Below, piece by piece: positions 1-6,621 of a stretch of DNA of 10,245 nt (its first letter is position 1; every line of letters begins with the position of its first letter). Origin of the DNA: Ferrovaceae bacterium (lineage in GTDB: Bacteria; Pseudomonadota; Gammaproteobacteria; Burkholderiales; Ferrovaceae); assembly GCA_027457225.1 (NCBI GenBank), contig DAIDTL010000028.1, positions 321-10,565 on the forward strand, written 5' to 3'. The translations under genes were made by a program, and so were the position numbers. The notes under the pieces were generated by a model. The model saw only the letters and a program-made list of their open reading frames with translations. It had not been told where the DNA came from and searched no databases.

Positions 1-1
1 A

Positions 2-535
2 GTGGACGAAAGTGACAATGAAATTGGTGCCGAGGGCAAGATGGCCGCGCATCGAAGCGGTAAACTGCACCGCGCAATTTCAGTTTTTGTCTTCGATTCC
101 AGAAACAGACTGATGCTTCAACGTCGGGCAGCCACCAAGTACCATTCGAGTGGGCTGTGGAGCAACACATGCTGCGGCCACCCGCGGCCCGGAGAGGGCA
201 ACATCAGCGTCGCAAATCGGCGGTTGCGGGAAGAAATGGGTATCGAGTGCGAACTCTCGAAGGCCTTTTGCTTCGTGTACAGGGTGCCATTCGAAAATGG
301 TCTGATTGAGCATGAGTACGACCATGTCTTTTTTGGTCAATATGATGGTATTCCGGCACCTAACCGGGATGAGGTCGATGACTGGCGATGGATAGACATG
401 GCGAAACTGAGCGTCGATATGAAGCAAAATCCGGGCTCCTATAGCTCCTGGTTGGCGGTTTGCCTCGACAGGGTTTCTGCGTGCAGGAGTCGCCTGGAAA
501 TGATGAATTCGATGAAAATGGTTGCTAAAACTTGA
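2..535 (+). CDS. idi: Isopentenyl-diphosphate delta-isomerase type 1, 5'-truncated by window edge
   Basis: Nudix-fold enzyme that interconverts isopentenyl diphosphate and dimethylallyl diphosphate, the two building blocks of isoprenoids (quinone tails, undecaprenyl carriers, carotenoids, hopanoids). It is cytosolic and metal dependent. Numbering from the first visible codon (GTG at 2), the type 1 landmarks are present: AAHRSG with H17, then H23, the catalytic-cysteine motif NTCCGHP (C58, H60), the Nudix-like segment RRLREEMGI at 73-81, and EHEYDHVF with E103 and E105 as the expected metal and acid residues. By comparison with E. coli Idi, the GTG probably encodes an internal valine of the usual 'ILVDE' N-terminus, so about eight codons lie left of the window. 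The stop TGA overlaps the TTG start of the ABC exporter gene, suggesting co-transcription. The family call is firm; the true start is not visible. Confidence 0.93.
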   Translation: MDESDNEIGAEGKMAAHRSGKLHRAISVFVFDSRNRLMLQRRAATKYHSSGLWSNTCCGHPRPGEGNISVANRRLREEMGIECELSKAFCFVYRVPFENGLIEHEYDHVFFGQYDGIPAPNRDEVDDWRWIDMAKLSVDMKQNPGSYSSWLAVCLDRVSACRSRLEMMNSMKMVAKT

Positions 536-1353
536 AAAAACGCACTTCGGATGCCCAAATCTCAAAATCGAACCAACCCGCTACTGCTCGAGGCCTACAT
601 TTTTTTCGGGACCTGTCGCCTTTCTTGTACCCCTATCGCGGGCGCATAGCACTGGCTTTTGTGCTGTTGTGCCTCGGCTCTGCCACCATCCTTTTGATGC
701 CGCTGGCCTTTCGCAACCTGATTGATTACGGTTTTGGACAACGGGAAAACACCAGTGGTAGTCCGTTGGGCGCATTAAGCATGAACGGGCATTTCGCCGT
801 ATTGTTTGCGCTGGCAAGCCTGTGGGCGGTGACGGTGGCGGCACGTTATTACACCGTAACCTGGGTGGGTGAACGATTCACGGTGGATTTGCGCAGAGCA
901 GTATACGCACGGGCGGTGCTGCAGTCACCGCAGTTTTTTGAGACCTTGCAAACTGGAGAGGTGTTGTCTCGCTTGACGGGTGACACCACGCTGATTCAGA
1001 CCGTGATCGGTAGCTCGGTTTCAATGGGCTTGCGAAGCCTGTTCCAGTTTATCGGCGGCATGATCATGCTGGCTGTGACCAGCTTTTATCTGTTCTCCCT
1101 CAACTTCGGGCTGATGGCGTTGCTGATACTACCCATTATCGCCATTGGCCGTAAGGTGAAGAAACTTTCTAGCGAATCCCAGGATAGAATCGCTGATGCT
1201 TCGGCACTGGCTGGCGAGATACTCAATGCAATCCCCACGGTACAAGCCAATACCCGGGAACAGTTTGAGACAGAGCGCTTTGCCGAACGGGCAGAAGCAG
1301 CATTTGCCACCGCTGTTCAGCGTACCCGCGTACGAGCCGCGCTAACGGGCTGA
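532..1353 (+). CDS. MsbA-like ABC exporter, N-terminal fragment (transmembrane part), frameshifted
   Basis: First part of a half-size ABC exporter (transmembrane domain fused to ATPase), inner membrane. The TTG start at 532 overlaps the idi stop (TTGA) and lacks a strong Shine-Dalgarno; no better start exists before the first membrane helix. Helices are visible at residues about 37-60, 87-110, and two at about 163-205, with the typical loop VGERFTVDLRRAVYARAVLQSPQFFE and the LSRLTGDTTLIQ segment. The frame stops at TGA 1351-1353 just after RAALTG, where helix 5 should begin. The missing continuation (LIITAVMGTIIFVLW) is read without a gap from 1350 in another frame, so this is one gene broken by an apparent one-base loss. 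The family exports lipids, lipopolysaccharide precursors or drugs; the sequence does not reveal the substrate. It resembles the 'MsbA-related' group of proteobacterial exporters. On its own the fragment has no ATPase and should not function. Confidence 0.85.
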   Translation: MKKRTSDAQISKSNQPATARGLHFFRDLSPFLYPYRGRIALAFVLLCLGSATILLMPLAFRNLIDYGFGQRENTSGSPLGALSMNGHFAVLFALASLWAVTVAARYYTVTWVGERFTVDLRRAVYARAVLQSPQFFETLQTGEVLSRLTGDTTLIQTVIGSSVSMGLRSLFQFIGGMIMLAVTSFYLFSLNFGLMALLILPIIAIGRKVKKLSSESQDRIADASALAGEILNAIPTVQANTREQFETERFAERAEAAFATAVQRTRVRAALTG

Positions 1354-1367
1354 TCATCACGGCGGTA

Positions 1368-2348
1368 ATGGGCACCATCATTTTTGTTCTGTGGGTTGGA
1401 GCTAACCAGGCAAATGAAGGCCGCATGACCGGCGGACAATTGGCTTCGTTCATCCTTTATGCAGCATTAGTGGCGGGAAGCGTCGGCACCATGGCGGAAG
1501 TGTGGGGCGATGTGATGCGCGCGGCTGGAGCAACCGACCGCCTGCTGGAACTTTTGCATGCGGAGTCAGCTATCGCTGAAACCGCTACACCACAGCCGCT
1601 GCACCAACCCAGTCAGGCAGCGATTCGTTTCGAACAGGTCAGTTTTCACTACCCCGCACGTTCACAAGTGGCTGCGCTGGATGATATTACACTCGAAATT
1701 GCCCCCGGAGAAACCGTGGCGCTGGTTGGCCCTTCAGGTGCTGGCAAGACTACCTTATTCCAGTTGTTATTGCGTTTTTACGATGTGACGACCGGTTGCA
1801 TTCGTCTCAATGGTCAGGATATCCGCCAGCTTTCTTTGCACGATTTGCGCAACAGGATCGCCATCGTGCCACAAGATCCAGTGATCTTTTCAGCCAATGC
1901 GCTTGAAAATATTCGCTATGGGCGTCTTGCTGCCAGCGACAATCAGGTCATGGCAGCCGCCAAATTGGCGCAGGTGGAAGAGTTTGTAAACCGTCTGCCA
2001 AAAGGTTATCAGACATTCCTGGGGGAACGCGGCACCCGCTTGTCAGGCGGGCAACGGCAACGTATCGCCATCGCGAGGGCAATCCTGAAAAACGCGCCAC
2101 TGTTGTTGTTGGATGAAGCCACCAGTGCGCTGGATGCTGAATCAGAAATCCTGTTGCAAGAAGGCTTGAATGCTGCCATGAAGGGGCGTACCACGCTCAT
2201 CATTGCTCACCGTTTGGCTACCGTTCAGAAGGCCGACCGTATTGTCGTGTTGGAACATGGACGCATCGTAGAAACCGGTACACCGGGAGACTTGCGTAAA
2301 CAGAGCGGGCTTTACGCGCGATTGGCACGCTTGCAATTCGATGTTTGA
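1368..2348 (+). CDS. MsbA-like ABC exporter, C-terminal fragment (helices 5-6 plus ATPase domain)
   Basis: Second part of the frameshifted exporter. It opens with the end of helix 5 (GTIIFVLWVGA) and helix 6 (GQLASFILYAALVAGSVG), then a complete nucleotide-binding domain: Walker A GPSGAGKTT, Q-loop VPQDPVIFS, ABC signature LSGGQRQR, Walker B LLLLDEATSALD, and switch histidine IIAHR. The frame can be read upstream to 1350, giving LIITAV in front of the ATG at 1368. Joined to the 532-1350 frame it makes about 605 residues, the normal length of a half transporter. The ATG at 1368 has no convincing ribosome binding site, and starting inside helix 5 would not be natural, so it is probably not a true start. 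Either the gene is a pseudogene or the one-base gap is a sequence error. The ATPase motifs are undamaged, which favours recent mutation or error. Confidence 0.87.
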   Translation: MGTIIFVLWVGANQANEGRMTGGQLASFILYAALVAGSVGTMAEVWGDVMRAAGATDRLLELLHAESAIAETATPQPLHQPSQAAIRFEQVSFHYPARSQVAALDDITLEIAPGETVALVGPSGAGKTTLFQLLLRFYDVTTGCIRLNGQDIRQLSLHDLRNRIAIVPQDPVIFSANALENIRYGRLAASDNQVMAAAKLAQVEEFVNRLPKGYQTFLGERGTRLSGGQRQRIAIARAILKNAPLLLLDEATSALDAESEILLQEGLNAAMKGRTTLIIAHRLATVQKADRIVVLEHGRIVETGTPGDLRKQSGLYARLARLQFDV

Positions 2349-2391
2349 TAATGCTTCGCGTAATCAATGGAAAATACCGGAGAGGCGGAGA

Positions 2392-2436
2392 ATGTCAACA
2401 ATTGTGAAAGTGGATAGGGTCGGAAGCTTTCAATGA
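2392..2436 (+). other. Possible 14-codon leader ORF coupled to the SirB2-family gene
   Basis: ATG at 2392 is preceded by purine-rich GGAGAGGCGGAGA, a stronger Shine-Dalgarno than that of the following gene. The frame encodes MSTIVKVDRVGSFQ and ends at TGA 2434-2436, which overlaps the ATG of the next gene (ATGA, 2433-2436). This arrangement allows translational coupling. There is no attenuator-like run of a single amino acid and no homology I recognise, so it may be chance. Confidence 0.25.
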
Positions 2437-2831
2437 ATTACCTGGTACTCAAAACTTCGCATATTACCTTTGTGGTGTGCAGCTATGCACTGTTTTTTGT
2501 TCGCGGAATTTGGAGCCTGAATGGCTCAGCCATCATGCGAAAACGATGGGTCAGGGTTGCACCACATGTCGTTGATACGTTATTGCTCATCAGTGCGATT
2601 CTGCTGGCTTTCACCATCCGCCGATATCCTTTCTTGGATAGTTGGCTAACTGCCAAGGTTCTAGGCCTGCTACTGTATATTGGACTAGGCGTTGTCGCCT
2701 TGCGCAACGGTATTAGTAAATCCATTCGCTTTTTTGCTTGGTTGGCTGCACAAGCAGTATTTGTCTACATTGTGCTGGTGGCCGTCACCCACAATCCTGT
2801 TCCGTGGCAACACTTTTTACAGTTCTTTTAA
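2433..2831 (+). CDS. SirB2-family small integral membrane protein
   Basis: A 132-residue protein with four predicted membrane helices at about 4-28, 45-67, 73-93 and 102-122, matching the usual size and layout of the SirB2 family. Characteristic polar residues are KTSH (H10) in helix 1 and PHVVDTLLL (H45, D48) at the start of helix 2. SirB2 was first named as part of an invasion-gene regulatory locus in Salmonella, but the biochemical role of the family is not established and it is widespread in non-pathogenic proteobacteria. The start ATG 2433 has a modest GGAAG site at 2422-2426. The gene lies 84 bp after the ABC exporter on the same strand and converges on the Crp/Fnr gene. The family call rests on helix pattern and motifs, without an alignment. 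Confidence 0.75.
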   Translation: MNYLVLKTSHITFVVCSYALFFVRGIWSLNGSAIMRKRWVRVAPHVVDTLLLISAILLAFTIRRYPFLDSWLTAKVLGLLLYIGLGVVALRNGISKSIRFFAWLAAQAVFVYIVLVAVTHNPVPWQHFLQFF

Positions 2832-2870
2832 GGATACAAGGTATAACAAAGATCAAGTTCCTTCCGTGGC

Positions 2871-2887
2871 CCCAAGCCCGACTTGGG
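2871..2887. repeat. Short inverted repeat between convergent genes (weak terminator candidate)
   Basis: CCCAAG (2871-2876) and CTTGGG (2882-2887) can form a 6-bp GC-rich stem with a 5-nt loop. It lies between the stop of the SirB2-family gene (2831) and the stop of the convergent Crp/Fnr gene (2913), where a bidirectional terminator would be expected. Neither strand has a T-run after the stem, so it does not meet the intrinsic terminator pattern. Confidence 0.3.
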
Positions 2888-2912
2888 AAAGGTAACCCGA
2901 AGAATTTTACCG

Positions 2913-3608
2913 TCAGGAGTCCCTGCCATGTTCGCGCAGTTGGGAAAGGTCCGGCACGACGACTTCTCTGCCAATAACACTGATCAGGCCGGCGCTGGCG
3001 AGATCGTGAAGGATTCTGGAAAATGTTTCCGGCGTGATGTTAAGGCGCGAAGCGATCACTGCCTTGCCCACCGGAAGGGTAATGCGCAGTGCTTTGCTAG
3101 TTGCCGGATCGGATTCGCCCTGCAGCAGCAGATAGCCAATTACCCGTTGGGTGCAGGAATGCAGGGAATAAGCCTCGACATCGTTGATGAGGCTGTGCAG
3201 ACGGATCGAGAGCCCGGCCAGCAGCTTGCGCGCAAACATCTGGTTGCGTCCGATTTCCTGGAACATCACTTCCTGTGACACATGCAGCAGCAGGCAGTCG
3301 TTCAGGGCTTGGGCATAAACTGGATAAGGCTTTTCCATGAAGACCACTGCCTCTCCAAAGCTCTGTCCGGGGTGGATGATATCCACCACCTTTTCTGCGC
3401 CGCTGGGTGAAGGGAAAGCGAGCTTGATCTGGCCATAGATGAGCAGATAAAACCCCATGGCGGGATCCCCTTTTTGAAACAGGATGGTCCCCCGTGGAGC
3501 ATGAATCTCACGGGCACCCGCCGCGATACGGTTCACTTCCTCGGCGGAGATTTCCCGAAACATGGGGTGATTGGCCAGGATAGCCTGAGTTTTTGGGTTG
3601 AGGCTCAC
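2913..3608 (-). CDS. Crp/Fnr-family transcriptional regulator, DNR/NnrR-like
   Basis: A 231-residue regulator in the usual size range of the family. From the proposed GTG start (3608) it has a cyclic-nucleotide-binding-type beta-roll (about 15-110) with GDPAMGFYLLIYGQIKL and GQSFGEAVVF, a long dimerisation helix (about 112-145), and a C-terminal winged helix with HTH about 182-206. The recognition helix reads ETFSR (194-198), keeping the E..SR spacing that FNR-type proteins use to read TTGAT half-sites. The N-terminal cysteines that hold the FNR iron-sulfur cluster are absent; only C105 and C152 are present. This fits DNR/NnrR-type regulators, which respond to nitric oxide through heme, but the signal is inferred. 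The GTG start lies 16 bp after the stop of the upstream membrane-protein gene, with AGGA overlapping that stop region at rather long spacing. The frame is open further upstream, but that part lacks family resemblance. It is probably the last gene of the hemerythrin operon and may bind the boxes at 5482-5509. Confidence 0.88.
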   Translation of the reverse strand: MSLNPKTQAILANHPMFREISAEEVNRIAAGAREIHAPRGTILFQKGDPAMGFYLLIYGQIKLAFPSPSGAEKVVDIIHPGQSFGEAVVFMEKPYPVYAQALNDCLLLHVSQEVMFQEIGRNQMFARKLLAGLSIRLHSLINDVEAYSLHSCTQRVIGYLLLQGESDPATSKALRITLPVGKAVIASRLNITPETFSRILHDLASAGLISVIGREVVVPDLSQLREHGRDS

Positions 3609-3624
3609 AATCGCAACATTATTC

Positions 3625-4920
3625 CTACAGCCGTGTCGTGGCAAGCTGCACAGTATGCTTGTATATCCGGGCCACCCGCAGCAGGTTCCAGGCCAGCCAG
3701 AACGCATTGAGGGCCCACAGGATCCCTGCGGGGCGGGCCAGGTGGGGCAGTCCTACAGCCAGCAGCAGCGTCGTGAGCGCGGCCAGGTAGAGACGCATCT
3801 GCCCTCGTGTCATGGTTTCCGGAAGCATTTGCCGCACATTGGGAACGATGCCTTTACCCGGGAAGTTGGCCTGGAGGTGAAACCAGGCAAGAAAAGGCAC
3901 GATCTTGTAGAGCATGCCGTTGATGAGCGCCAGAATGAATCCGGGTAATGTCAGGATACCCAGCACAAACGATGCTGTGTCCCTGTACTCGGGAGGAAGC
4001 AGTGGGAAGCCCGCGCCCAGCATCGCAGCGGCCAGCAGCAGGAACAGCCCGGAGCGCCAGAACATGAGCGCGGGATCGTTGAGTTTACGTTTGCGACGGT
4101 GCTGGAGTTGAAGGGTGACGGCCCCAAACCAGAATACCCCGGCCGCGAGAGTAGCCGAAACAAGAAATGACAGTCCATCCCTGATGGTGGGGGACAGGAA
4201 CTCGAATCCGCTGCGCAGAACCAGCAACAAGAACAGGATGCCCGTCAGGCGGGATGTCATGGCAGACGGGTAAGCAGACGTTAACTGGAACATAGGCACC
4301 ACCTGGTAGGCAACGCCGATGATCAGTACCAGGGTCCAGCCCACCAACCCCCAGAGTGGATGAAGCGTGGCCAAAGCAGGATATGGCACGGCCAGTCCAT
4401 GATAACGGGCAATGACGAGCGTGATGCCCAGTGCCACCGTGACGGACAGGGCAAGGAGGGCATATCCCATGGCAGGTACCGAGGGGCTGCGGGAAGGGGA
4501 GCGCAGAAGCGCATGGCCGGTGGCAATCAGAAATATGCACAGAGCGATTGCCGTCAGAAGAGCGCCAGCGTACATGAGGGTCACTATTTCTGACAAAAAA
4601 GAAAATGCAACGGCCAGCGCCCCCAGCACGAGGAGAGGGTATACCATCCACGCGATGAGCCGGGGTGCAGCTACGGGTGCACCCGCTACCACCGGCAGCA
4701 TTTGTAGCAATGCACCGCACATCACCATGGTGGTGAAGCCCAGTGTCAGCAGATGGGTAGCGGCCAGGGTAGCGGGCAGGTGGCGCGAGAGCATGATTTC
4801 GGGACCTTCAACCACCAGCAGTAGCGCGGCTAGCAGCATGAAGAGAGGTGCGGTCAGGAAAAACCGAAGTGGAACTGGAAAGGGCGGCGCCTGCTCATAG
4901 GAGAGGGTGGCGGGCATCAT
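3625..4920 (-). CDS. Twelve-helix membrane protein, heme-copper/NnrS-like in style, function unknown
   Basis: A 431-residue, very hydrophobic inner-membrane protein with about twelve predicted helices. Histidines sit in or next to helices in distinctive motifs: ATHLLTLGF (H56), LATLHPLWGLVGW (H187) and FLAWFHLQANF (H348). These look like metal or heme ligands, in the manner of NnrS and cytochrome oxidase subunit I-like proteins, but I cannot assign it to either with certainty. GALLQMLPVVAG (69-80) and IGVAYQVVPMFQL (201-213) also look like conserved family segments. The ATG at 4920 is followed at once by a second ATG; AAGGA lies 13 nt upstream, a loose spacing. The gene lies between hemerythrin (51-bp gap) and the Crp/Fnr gene (16-bp gap) on one strand, so the three form an apparent operon. 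The context suggests a role in nitric oxide or respiratory stress; this is inference from neighbours. Confidence 0.8.
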   Translation of the reverse strand: MMPATLSYEQAPPFPVPLRFFLTAPLFMLLAALLLVVEGPEIMLSRHLPATLAATHLLTLGFTTMVMCGALLQMLPVVAGAPVAAPRLIAWMVYPLLVLGALAVAFSFLSEIVTLMYAGALLTAIALCIFLIATGHALLRSPSRSPSVPAMGYALLALSVTVALGITLVIARYHGLAVPYPALATLHPLWGLVGWTLVLIIGVAYQVVPMFQLTSAYPSAMTSRLTGILFLLLVLRSGFEFLSPTIRDGLSFLVSATLAAGVFWFGAVTLQLQHRRKRKLNDPALMFWRSGLFLLLAAAMLGAGFPLLPPEYRDTASFVLGILTLPGFILALINGMLYKIVPFLAWFHLQANFPGKGIVPNVRQMLPETMTRGQMRLYLAALTTLLLAVGLPHLARPAGILWALNAFWLAWNLLRVARIYKHTVQLATTRL

Positions 4921-4971
4921 GGCGTGTCGATGATCCTTTGGAACTGGAACTCTCCTTTCCCTGATTGGCTG

Positions 4972-5412
4972 TCAGACAGCCATGGTTTTGATGCGTGCGA
5001 GCAGGGCATCTGCTTCACTTTCCAACACTTCGTCCATCATGCGATAGAGCATCTGTTCCTCTTTCAGGTTGTGCTGCTGCATCAGCATCAGCAGGGTATC
5101 AGCGCAGCCCAAAGAAGCGTCTGCATCCCTGGTCGCGATGGCCCCAGCCATTCGGGACAATGCGTCGCGCATCTGCTGATGCTCCCGACGCATCAACCGG
5201 GTGGGCCCCTGGGTCATGCCGGTGGCCTTTTCAAATGCTGGAAACAGGATGTTTTCCTCTGCCTGGAAATGGTCTTCGGTAGCCTGGCGAAACTCGTTGA
5301 ACACTGATGATGCGTCACCCCACTTCTGCTGGGTTACGGCGTTCTCCATGGCGGCAAACAGTGTATCGCACTGCCGGTGGGTTTCACTGAGAGATTGGCT
5401 GAGAAGGGTCAT
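4972..5412 (-). CDS. Hemerythrin-like (HHE domain) diiron protein
   Basis: A 146-residue four-helix-bundle protein. The expected iron ligands are in order: H12 (ETHRQCD), H48 and E52 (DHFQAEENILFP, HxxxE), H78 (RREHQQM), and H114 and E118 (QQHNLKEEQMLY, HxxxE). A four-histidine, two-glutamate set resembles the HHE/YtfE-type diiron proteins linked to nitrosative stress and iron-sulfur repair more than classic oxygen-carrying hemerythrin, which has HxxxH and HxxxxD. There is no signal peptide, so it is probably cytosolic. ATG 5412 has a strong AAGGAG (complement of 5420-5425) at 7-nt spacing. It is the first gene of the apparent operon and lies directly downstream of an FNR-box promoter, so induction under low oxygen or nitric oxide is likely. 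Confidence 0.9.
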   Translation of the reverse strand: MTLLSQSLSETHRQCDTLFAAMENAVTQQKWGDASSVFNEFRQATEDHFQAEENILFPAFEKATGMTQGPTRLMRREHQQMRDALSRMAGAIATRDADASLGCADTLLMLMQQHNLKEEQMLYRMMDEVLESEADALLARIKTMAV

Positions 5413-5453
5413 AAAAGGACTCCTTGCACTGCAAGAATGGGGATCAAGCGGTC

Positions 5454-5495
5454 ATTGTAGAAAGGGAAAGTAGCGCTCCCCTTGATTGAAATCAA
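5454..5495 (-). promoter_or_regulatory. Predicted class II FNR/DNR-dependent promoter for the hemerythrin operon
   Basis: On the minus strand, a -10 hexamer TACAAT (complement of 5454-5459) lies 22 bp from the near edge of the perfect FNR box at 5482-5495. If +1 is placed 7 bp after the hexamer, at 5447, the box is centred at -41.5, exactly the class II activator position of FNR/CRP-type regulators. The box then takes the place of a -35 element, and no good -35 hexamer is present. The predicted 5' leader is about 35 nt and includes the AAGGAG site. Confidence 0.7.
5482..5495. promoter_or_regulatory. FNR/DNR box 1, perfect palindrome
   Basis: TTGATTGAAATCAA matches the FNR-family consensus TTGAT-N4-ATCAA at all ten defined positions. 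It lies in the divergent region between the hemerythrin gene and the outer-membrane protein gene. The Crp/Fnr protein encoded three genes away has a compatible recognition helix, so it is the likely local binder, although a genomic FNR could also use the site. Confidence 0.85.
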
Positions 5496-5509
5496 TTAAT
5501 TGAAATCAA
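5496..5509. promoter_or_regulatory. FNR/DNR box 2, one mismatch, abutting box 1
   Basis: TTAATTGAAATCAA matches TTGAT-N4-ATCAA except for one base (G to A in the left half). It follows box 1 with no gap, so the pair forms a 14-bp-period direct repeat sharing ATTGAAATCAA. Box centres are 14 bp apart, so two dimers could not easily bind the same face of the helix together. It might serve the plus-strand gene, or compete with box 1. Confidence 0.6.
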
Positions 5510-5536
5510 CTAATCGACTTAAAGGGGTGAAATTAC

Positions 5537-5542
5537 TACACT
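5537..5542 (+). promoter_or_regulatory. Possible -10 hexamer for the divergent outer-membrane protein gene
   Basis: TACACT on the plus strand matches TATAAT at four positions including the key T, A and final T. With +1 near 5549, box 1 would be centred near -60.5 and box 2 near -46.5. The first is close to the class I activator position, but the fit is much looser than on the other strand. No good -35 is seen. Confidence 0.3.
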
Positions 5543-5610
5543 GAACTTCTTTGTATGACTTCAGGCTTCAAAGGACGCTGAGGAACGCGATAGTGAGGAT
5601 TGCAAAATAC

Positions 5611-6621
5611 ATGACGGGTCCTTTAGGTATCGTACTTTTCACCATCGCCGGATTCTATCCTCTGGTGGCCGCAGCTTGTGCCAGTTGCGGATGTACCTTG
5701 AGTACTGATTGGGACAGCCAAGGGATGTCCCATAGCAGCGGACTCAAGCTGGATCTGCGGTACGACTACCTCAATCAAGATCAGTTGCGACATTCCACCG
5801 GCACCATCTCACCCAACGGGGCGCTGGCTCTGGGGGCGACAGAAATCGAACGCTATACCCGGAACCAGTATGTGACTCTGGGGGTTGATTACACCAGCGA
5901 AGCTCACTGGGGAGTAACGCTGTTGGTTCCCTATATCAACCGAGCCCATGAAACCTGGGGTGATAGCGGCATTGTCCCGCCGGCCCAGCCCGGCTTTGGC
6001 GCCTATCAGTCGACGATTTCCCGGTTAGGTGATGTCAAACTCATTGGCAGCTTTCACCCATTGGTGGAGAGTCCAAATTTTGGCTTTATGTTTGGTGTCA
6101 AGCTACCCACTGGTAGCGACACGATGATGGGAACTCAGATTGCCGGTAGCTCGACCAGTGGCGTCAATCATCCCGGTGCGCCCTTCCTCATCGATGCTGG
6201 CCTGCAGCCGGGTACGGGCACCACGGACATGATTGCCGGGCTGTTCTACCATCAGGCCATCAACCGGGATTGGGATTACTTTGCTCAGGCCACCTACCAG
6301 GCAGCGGTCATGGGCCCCACCGAAACCTACCATCCAGGCAATGGCATCAACCTCAATCTGGGTGCCCGCTACATGAGTTTCGATTCGGTCATGCCTCAAA
6401 TCCAGCTCAACGCTCGTCATGTCAATGTGGATTCCGGCATATTGTCTGATACCATCAGCACGGGTGGAAGCTTGGTCTATATCAGCCCGGGTCTGGACAT
6501 CAGGACCGGAAGTCAGACCAACGTGTATGGCTTTGTTCAGGTGCCGCTCTACCAGAATGTGATCGGTTATCAACTGGTGCCACGGTACACCCTTTCCGTA
6601 GGGATGCACTATGCGTTCTGA
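5611..6621 (+). CDS. Predicted outer-membrane beta-barrel protein with N-terminal CxxCxC cluster
   Basis: A 336-residue protein from ATG 5611 (GAGGA at 5595-5599). GTG 5593 or TTG 5551 would only add residues before a good signal peptide. The signal core is GPLGIVLFTIAGFYPLVAAA; cleavage before C23 would give a mature N-terminus CASCGCTLSTDWD. The rest alternates polar and hydrophobic residues with many aromatic and glycine positions, typical of beta-barrel strands, and ends YTLSVGMHYAF with the C-terminal phenylalanine used for outer-membrane insertion. Barrel-like segments include FGFMFGVKLPTGSD, INLNLGARYMSF and TNVYGFVQVPLYQ. I recognise no specific transporter family; the length fits a 12-16-strand barrel of the type often labelled 'transporter'. 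The TlpA-like gene overlaps its end by 11 nt, so the two are co-translated. The three clustered cysteines could bind a metal or be a redox substrate of the TlpA partner (inference). Confidence 0.72.
   Translation: MTGPLGIVLFTIAGFYPLVAAACASCGCTLSTDWDSQGMSHSSGLKLDLRYDYLNQDQLRHSTGTISPNGALALGATEIERYTRNQYVTLGVDYTSEAHWGVTLLVPYINRAHETWGDSGIVPPAQPGFGAYQSTISRLGDVKLIGSFHPLVESPNFGFMFGVKLPTGSDTMMGTQIAGSSTSGVNHPGAPFLIDAGLQPGTGTTDMIAGLFYHQAINRDWDYFAQATYQAAVMGPTETYHPGNGINLNLGARYMSFDSVMPQIQLNARHVNVDSGILSDTISTGGSLVYISPGLDIRTGSQTNVYGFVQVPLYQNVIGYQLVPRYTLSVGMHYAF

Noticed and set aside
1339..1368. Programmed -1 ribosomal frameshift joining the two ABC exporter frames
   Set aside because: The -1 direction would fit, but there is no X-XXY-YYZ slippery heptamer and no obvious stimulatory hairpin. 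Exporters of this family are not known to use frameshifting.
2891..2911. GGTAA/TTACC inverted repeat as terminator for the convergent genes
   Set aside because: Only a 5-bp stem with an 11-nt loop and no T-run; chance occurrence is likely.
3609..3707. Longer N-terminus for the Crp/Fnr regulator starting at 3707
   Set aside because: It would overlap the membrane-protein gene by over 80 bp and add a Cys/Gly/Pro-rich stretch unlike the family. GTG 3608 gives the expected length.
4085..4720. 211-codon minus-strand frame within the 12-helix membrane-protein gene
   Set aside because: The Cys/Pro/Arg/Gly-rich translation is typical of an out-of-frame reading of a membrane-protein gene; no family resemblance.
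5551..5610. TTG 5551 or GTG 5593 as start of the barrel-protein gene
   Set aside because: They would place about 20 or 6 extra residues in front of a good signal peptide, and TTG 5551 would sit almost on the predicted transcription start. ATG 5611 is simpler, though GTG 5593 is not excluded.
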